Shown in pieces: positions 31,332 through 34,258 of a stretch of 34,258 bases of DNA (position 1 is the first letter of the stretch; each line of letters opens with the position of its first letter). The DNA lies in the NCBI GenBank assembly GCA_947444195.1, contig CANEZL010000049.1:1-34258 (forward strand). Reading direction: 5' to 3'. The translations under genes and the position numbers were made by a program. The stretch comes from Methylobacteriaceae bacterium (lineage in GTDB: Bacteria; Pseudomonadota; Alphaproteobacteria; Rhizobiales; Beijerinckiaceae). Below the pieces are notes generated by a model. That model was not told where the DNA came from. It made no database searches and saw only the letters and a program-made list of their open reading frames with translations.

Positions 31332-31358
31332 CGTGGATCGTGCCGGTTGTTGGCGCCC

Positions 31359-31769
31359 TCAGGCCGCGTCGGCGACCTGGACCTGGCCGGAATCCTTGCC
31401 GCGGGCCTCGACGTCGCGGTCGACGAACTCGATCACGGCCAGCGGAGCGTTGTCGCCGTAGCGGAAGCCCGCCTTCATGATGCGGCAGTAGCCGCCGGGA
31501 CGGCCCTTGTAGCGGGGCCCGAGCACCGTGAAGAGCTTCTTGACCATGTCGGCGTCGCGCAGCTGCGCCATCGCCAGGCGACGGGCATGCACGCTGTCCT
31601 CGCGGCCCAGCGTGATCAGCTTCTCGACGACCGGACGCAGGTCCTTGGCCTTCGGCAGGGTGGTGATGATCTGCTCGTGCTTGATCAGCGCGGCGGACAT
31701 GTTGGCGAACATCGCCTTGCGGTGCTCAGCCGTGCGGTTGAAGCGGCGACCGCGGTAACCGTGACGCAT
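31359..31769 (-). CDS. rplQ: 50S ribosomal protein L17
   Basis: 136-residue component of the large ribosomal subunit. The start MRHGYRGRRFNRTAEHRKAM and the LPKAKDLRPVVEKLITLG block are diagnostic. The GGYCRIMKAGFRYGDNAPLA stretch and the C-terminal VEFVDRD-like end are also typical. The ATG at 31769 has AGGAGAG before it. Last gene of the alpha operon, behind rpoA, followed by an intrinsic terminator. Confidence 0.98.
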   Translation of the reverse strand: MRHGYRGRRFNRTAEHRKAMFANMSAALIKHEQIITTLPKAKDLRPVVEKLITLGREDSVHARRLAMAQLRDADMVKKLFTVLGPRYKGRPGGYCRIMKAGFRYGDNAPLAVIEFVDRDVEARGKDSGQVQVADAA

Positions 31770-31820
31770 AGTGGCTCTCCTGGTTCTTGCGGCCGCCGTG
31801 CCACGGGTCGGCCGTCGTTA

Positions 31821-31923
31821 GAGCGAATAGGGAGTAGCGAGCAGCGAATAGGGTCTGTCGGTGTGACTGCCCTGCTTCGCCTCCGCTAGATCCCTACTCG
31901 CTATTCGCTGTTCCCCACTCGCT
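31821..31923. repeat. Imperfect inverted repeat made of 7-bp units, between rpoA and rplQ
   Basis: The left arm (31821-31856) reads as heptads AGCGAAT, AGGGAGT, AGCGAGC, AGCGAAT, AGGG. The reverse complement of the right arm (31887-31923) has the same pattern (AGCGAGT, GGGGAAC, AGCGAAT, AGCGAGT, AGGG). Aligned, the arms differ at about seven positions, all transitions, plus a one-base gap. As RNA this would be a long stem around a 30-base loop. Similar GAATAG/GAGTAG heptad repeats occur between genes in some Methylobacterium genomes as far as I recall. Confidence 0.7.
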
Positions 31924-31925
31924 CA

Positions 31926-31946
31926 CTGAGCGCCGGAGGCGCTCAG
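31926..31946 (-). promoter_or_regulatory. Hairpin overlapping the rpoA stop codon
   Basis: CTGAGCGCC (31926-31934), GGA loop, GGCGCTCAG (31938-31946): a perfect 9-bp stem that includes the rpoA TGA (31943-31945). No T-tract. It could stabilise the rpoA 3' end or attenuate rplQ. Confidence 0.5.
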
Positions 31947-32962
31947 TAATGCTCCTCGAAGCGCTTGGCGAGATCCTCGATGTTCTCCGGCGGCCAGCCG
32001 GGAACGTCCATGCCGAGGTGCAGGCCCATGCCGGCGAGCACTTCCTTGATCTCGTTGAGCGACTTGCGGCCGAAGTTCGGGGTGCGCAGCATCTCGCCCT
32101 CGGACTTCTGGATGAGGTCGCCGATATAGACGATGTTGTCGTTCTTCAGGCAGTTCGCCGAACGGACCGACAGTTCCAGCTCGTCCACCTTCTTGAGCAG
32201 CGCCGGGTTGAAGGGCAGCTGCGGCGCGAGCGGGGCGGCCTCCTCCTTGCGGGGATCCTCGAAGTTCACGAAGACCTGGAGCTGGTCCTGGATGATGCGC
32301 GCGGCGTAGGCCAGGGCGTCCTCCGGCGAGACCGCGCCGTTGGTCTCGATGGTCATCGTCAGCTTGTCCTTGTCGAGATCCTGGCCCTCGCGGGTGGTCT
32401 CGACGCGGTAGCTGACCTTGGTCACCGGCGAGTAGAGCGCGTCCACCGGGATCAGGCCGATCGGCGCGTCCTCGGGCCGGTTGCGCTCGGCCGGGACGTA
32501 GCCCTTGCCGGTGGCGACCGTGAACTCCATGCGGATCTCGGCGCCGTCGTCCAGCGTGCAGATCACGAGGTCGGGGTTCAGGATCTGCACGTCGCCGACG
32601 ACGGCGATGTCGCCCGCCGTGACGAGGCCGGGGCCCGTCTTGCGCAGGGTCATGCGCTTCGGCGTGTCCGACTGCGAGCGGATGGCGATGGTCTTGATGT
32701 TGAGGACGATGTCGGTGACGTCCTCGCGCACGCCGGGGATCGACGAGAACTCGTGCAGCACGCCGTCGATCTGCACCGAGGTCACGGCCGCGCCCTGGAG
32801 GGAGGAGAGCAGCACGCGGCGCAGGGCGTTGCCGAGCGTCGTGCCGAAGCCGCGCTCCAGCGGCTCGGCGACCACGGTCGCGACGCGCTTGGGGTCGTCG
32901 CCGGTGGAGACCTGCAGCTTGTTCGGCTTGATCAGCTCTTGCCAGTTCTTCTGAATGACCAC
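31943..32962 (-). CDS. rpoA: RNA polymerase alpha subunit
   Basis: 339-residue core subunit that nucleates RNA polymerase assembly and contacts activators and UP elements. The assembly domain (1-about 235) includes PLERGFGTTLGNALRRVLLS and PGVREDVTDIVLNIK. The C-terminal domain (about 255-330) includes LELSVRSANCLKNDNIVYIG and TPNFGRKSLNEIKEVLAGMG. GTG start at 32962, with AGAGGTAGG upstream. The neighbouring MBL gene lies 114 bases upstream, an unusual gap for this operon. Confidence 0.98.
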   Translation of the reverse strand: MVIQKNWQELIKPNKLQVSTGDDPKRVATVVAEPLERGFGTTLGNALRRVLLSSLQGAAVTSVQIDGVLHEFSSIPGVREDVTDIVLNIKTIAIRSQSDTPKRMTLRKTGPGLVTAGDIAVVGDVQILNPDLVICTLDDGAEIRMEFTVATGKGYVPAERNRPEDAPIGLIPVDALYSPVTKVSYRVETTREGQDLDKDKLTMTIETNGAVSPEDALAYAARIIQDQLQVFVNFEDPRKEEAAPLAPQLPFNPALLKKVDELELSVRSANCLKNDNIVYIGDLIQKSEGEMLRTPNFGRKSLNEIKEVLAGMGLHLGMDVPGWPPENIEDLAKRFEEHY

Positions 32963-33076
32963 GGTCCTACCTCTCGTCGCCTGTTGCGCGGGGCCGCGTC
33001 GCCCGTCCCGCGCTTCGGCCGATGCGGCGCCCTGCCCCGGGGCGCCGACCGGTCCCTGAATGGTTTGCCGGGATCC

Positions 33077-33958
33077 CTAGATCCCCTGCCCCGCGACCCA
33101 GAGGGCCGGGACGAAGCTGTAGCCCTGGGCCTCCCGCGCCACGTATCCGAGCGCCGGGAATTCCAGGTGGTTGCCCGCGATGAAGCTCCCCTCGGAGGCG
33201 GCCTCGTCGAGCACGCGCCGGCGGGTCTCGCGGGCCTGCTCCCCGTCCACGTCGAAGGCGACGCCGGCCTCGGGCCGCTTGAACTGGATCGCGGGCAGGT
33301 GCACCACGTCGGTGAAGCTCAGGAGCGACTTGTCCCCTGAGACGATCCGGAAACCGCAATGGCCCGGCGTGTGGCCGGGCAGGTGCAGCGCCGTGATGCC
33401 GGGGACGACCTCGCCGCCGGCGTGCTCGCGCGTGCGGCCCGCATAGGGCGCCACCGCCTTGCGGGCGTTCTCGAAATAGGCCTTGGCCTCGTCCGGCGCC
33501 CTGGACAGGGCCTCGTCCGGAAGCCAGTGCCGCGCCTCCTCGGCGTGCAGCACGATCTCGGCATTGGGATAGGCCGCCCGCCCGTCCGCCGTCACGAGAC
33601 CGCCGACATGGTCGGGGTGCAGATGGCTGACGAGGACGGTCTCGACCTCTTCCGGCCGCACGCCGGCCAGCGCGAGCGCCGCGGGGACCCGGCCCATCGT
33701 CGCCGGCCCGAGATGCCCGTAGCCCGTATCGATTAGCACCGGCTTGCGGCCGGCGCCGGTGATGAGGAAGGCGTTGAGGGTGACGACGGGCTGCTCGGGC
33801 CGGAAGCCCGCCAACTGGAGCCGCCCGGCCTCCGCCTTGTCGAGGCCCGTGACGAGATCGAGCGAGCCCTGGAACCAGCCGTCGTTGAGCGCGGTGACCG
33901 TGAGGTCGCCGAGGTTCCAACGCAGCACGCCGGGAAGGGGAGCCGATCCATTCGCCAC
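33077..33958 (-). CDS. MBL-fold metallo-hydrolase inside the rpsK-rpoA operon
   Basis: 293-residue metallo-beta-lactamase-fold enzyme with a complete binuclear metal site: HLHPDH at 112-117 (His112, His114, Asp116, His117), the later His in LPGHTPGHCGF, the bridging Asp in SFTDVVH, and a final His in AGNHLEFPALG. The family includes lactonases (AiiA/AttM type) and other hydrolases; substrate not deducible. No signal peptide seen, so cytoplasmic. GTG start at 33958 with GGAGAAG upstream. It lies 38 bases after rpsK and 114 before rpoA on the same strand, so it should be transcribed with ribosomal genes although the fold has no ribosomal role. Base composition is like the host. Confidence 0.9.
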   Translation of the reverse strand: MANGSAPLPGVLRWNLGDLTVTALNDGWFQGSLDLVTGLDKAEAGRLQLAGFRPEQPVVTLNAFLITGAGRKPVLIDTGYGHLGPATMGRVPAALALAGVRPEEVETVLVSHLHPDHVGGLVTADGRAAYPNAEIVLHAEEARHWLPDEALSRAPDEAKAYFENARKAVAPYAGRTREHAGGEVVPGITALHLPGHTPGHCGFRIVSGDKSLLSFTDVVHLPAIQFKRPEAGVAFDVDGEQARETRRRVLDEAASEGSFIAGNHLEFPALGYVAREAQGYSFVPALWVAGQGI

Positions 33959-33996
33959 GGGCTTCTCCGTTTCGTGTGGACTGTACCGTTCGCCGA

Positions 33997-34258
33997 TCAG
34001 ACGCGGCGGCGCTTGCGCGGCCGGCAGCCGTTGTGCGGGATCGAGGTCACGTCGCGGATCGAGGTCACGGTGAAGCCCGCGGCCTGGAGGGCGCGCAGGG
34101 CCGATTCACGGCCCGAACCCGGACCGGAGACCTCGACCTCGAGGGTGCGCATGCCGTGCTCGGCGGCCTTGCGGGCGGCGTCCTCGGCGGCGACCTGAGC
34201 GGCGTAGGGGGTCGACTTGCGCGAGCCCTTGAAGCACATGGCGCCGGACGACGACCAC
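33997..34258 (-). CDS. rpsK: 30S ribosomal protein S11, 5' part outside the window
   Basis: C-terminal 86 or so residues of S11. The frame runs off the window edge; codons before the first visible Met read WSSSGA, giving WSSSGAMCFKGSRKSTPYAA, the S11 signature. VEVSGPGSGRESALRAL and the C-terminal DVTSIPHNGCRPRKRRRV complete it. The ATG at 34239 is internal. S11 lies on the small-subunit platform. Followed by the MBL gene instead of rpoA. Confidence 0.97.
   Translation of the reverse strand, partial: WSSSGAMCFKGSRKSTPYAAQVAAEDAARKAAEHGMRTLEVEVSGPGSGRESALRALQAAGFTVTSIRDVTSIPHNGCRPRKRRRV

Overview
The window is high-G+C alphaproteobacterial chromosome, most likely Methylobacterium/Methylorubrum or a close Hyphomicrobiales relative. 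Support: an FtcR-type flagellar regulator beside a rhizobial-type flagellin, a CtrA box, a 667-residue propionyl-CoA carboxylase alpha subunit, alphaproteobacterial RpoA, L17 and S11 sequences, and G/C-biased third codon positions. The species is inferred from recalled protein sequences, not from a search.

Layout. 1-2395: the 3' part of a flagellin gene (+) converges on ftcR (-) across a strong terminator, and a perfect TTAA-N7-TTAA box lies upstream of ftcR. 2396-5971: gamma-glutamylcyclotransferase-like gene, an AT-rich island carrying a small membrane protein, pccA, and an unknown gene, all on the minus strand. 6270-8628: DUF1328 mini-membrane protein, short-chain dehydrogenase, LuxR-type regulator. 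8677-10045: a frameshifted hxlR diverging from an NmrA-like oxidoreductase. 10091-17513: housekeeping and accessory genes (CDF transporter, HIT protein, PilZ protein, NAD+ synthetase, TetR regulator, OsmC protein, thiamine-binding protein, cobalamin/iron-type binding protein). 17514-18262: a probable three-hairpin small RNA, a small NepR-like gene and tRNA-Val(UAC).

18411-29747 is the centrepiece: one tightly packed chemosensory operon in the order cheW, cheR-TPR, cheW, transmembrane receptor, cheA-REC, cheB, then two hybrid histidine kinases. Four junctions are 4-base stop/start overlaps. Architecture and order match the Wsp (alternative cellular function) systems that control surface sensing in Pseudomonas. 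The position usually taken by the diguanylate cyclase wspR is instead held by a REC-REC-kinase and a REC-PAS-kinase-REC, so the output must be a different or distant regulator.

29748-34258: a GST plus WYL-regulator pair behind a dyad, then the end of the ribosomal/RNA polymerase operon on the minus strand (rpsK, MBL hydrolase, rpoA, rplQ). The operon is unusual in having a metallo-beta-lactamase-fold gene between rpsK and rpoA, and an inverted repeat built of 7-bp units between rpoA and rplQ.

Many long antisense open frames exist because the DNA is very G+C rich; they were treated as shadows.
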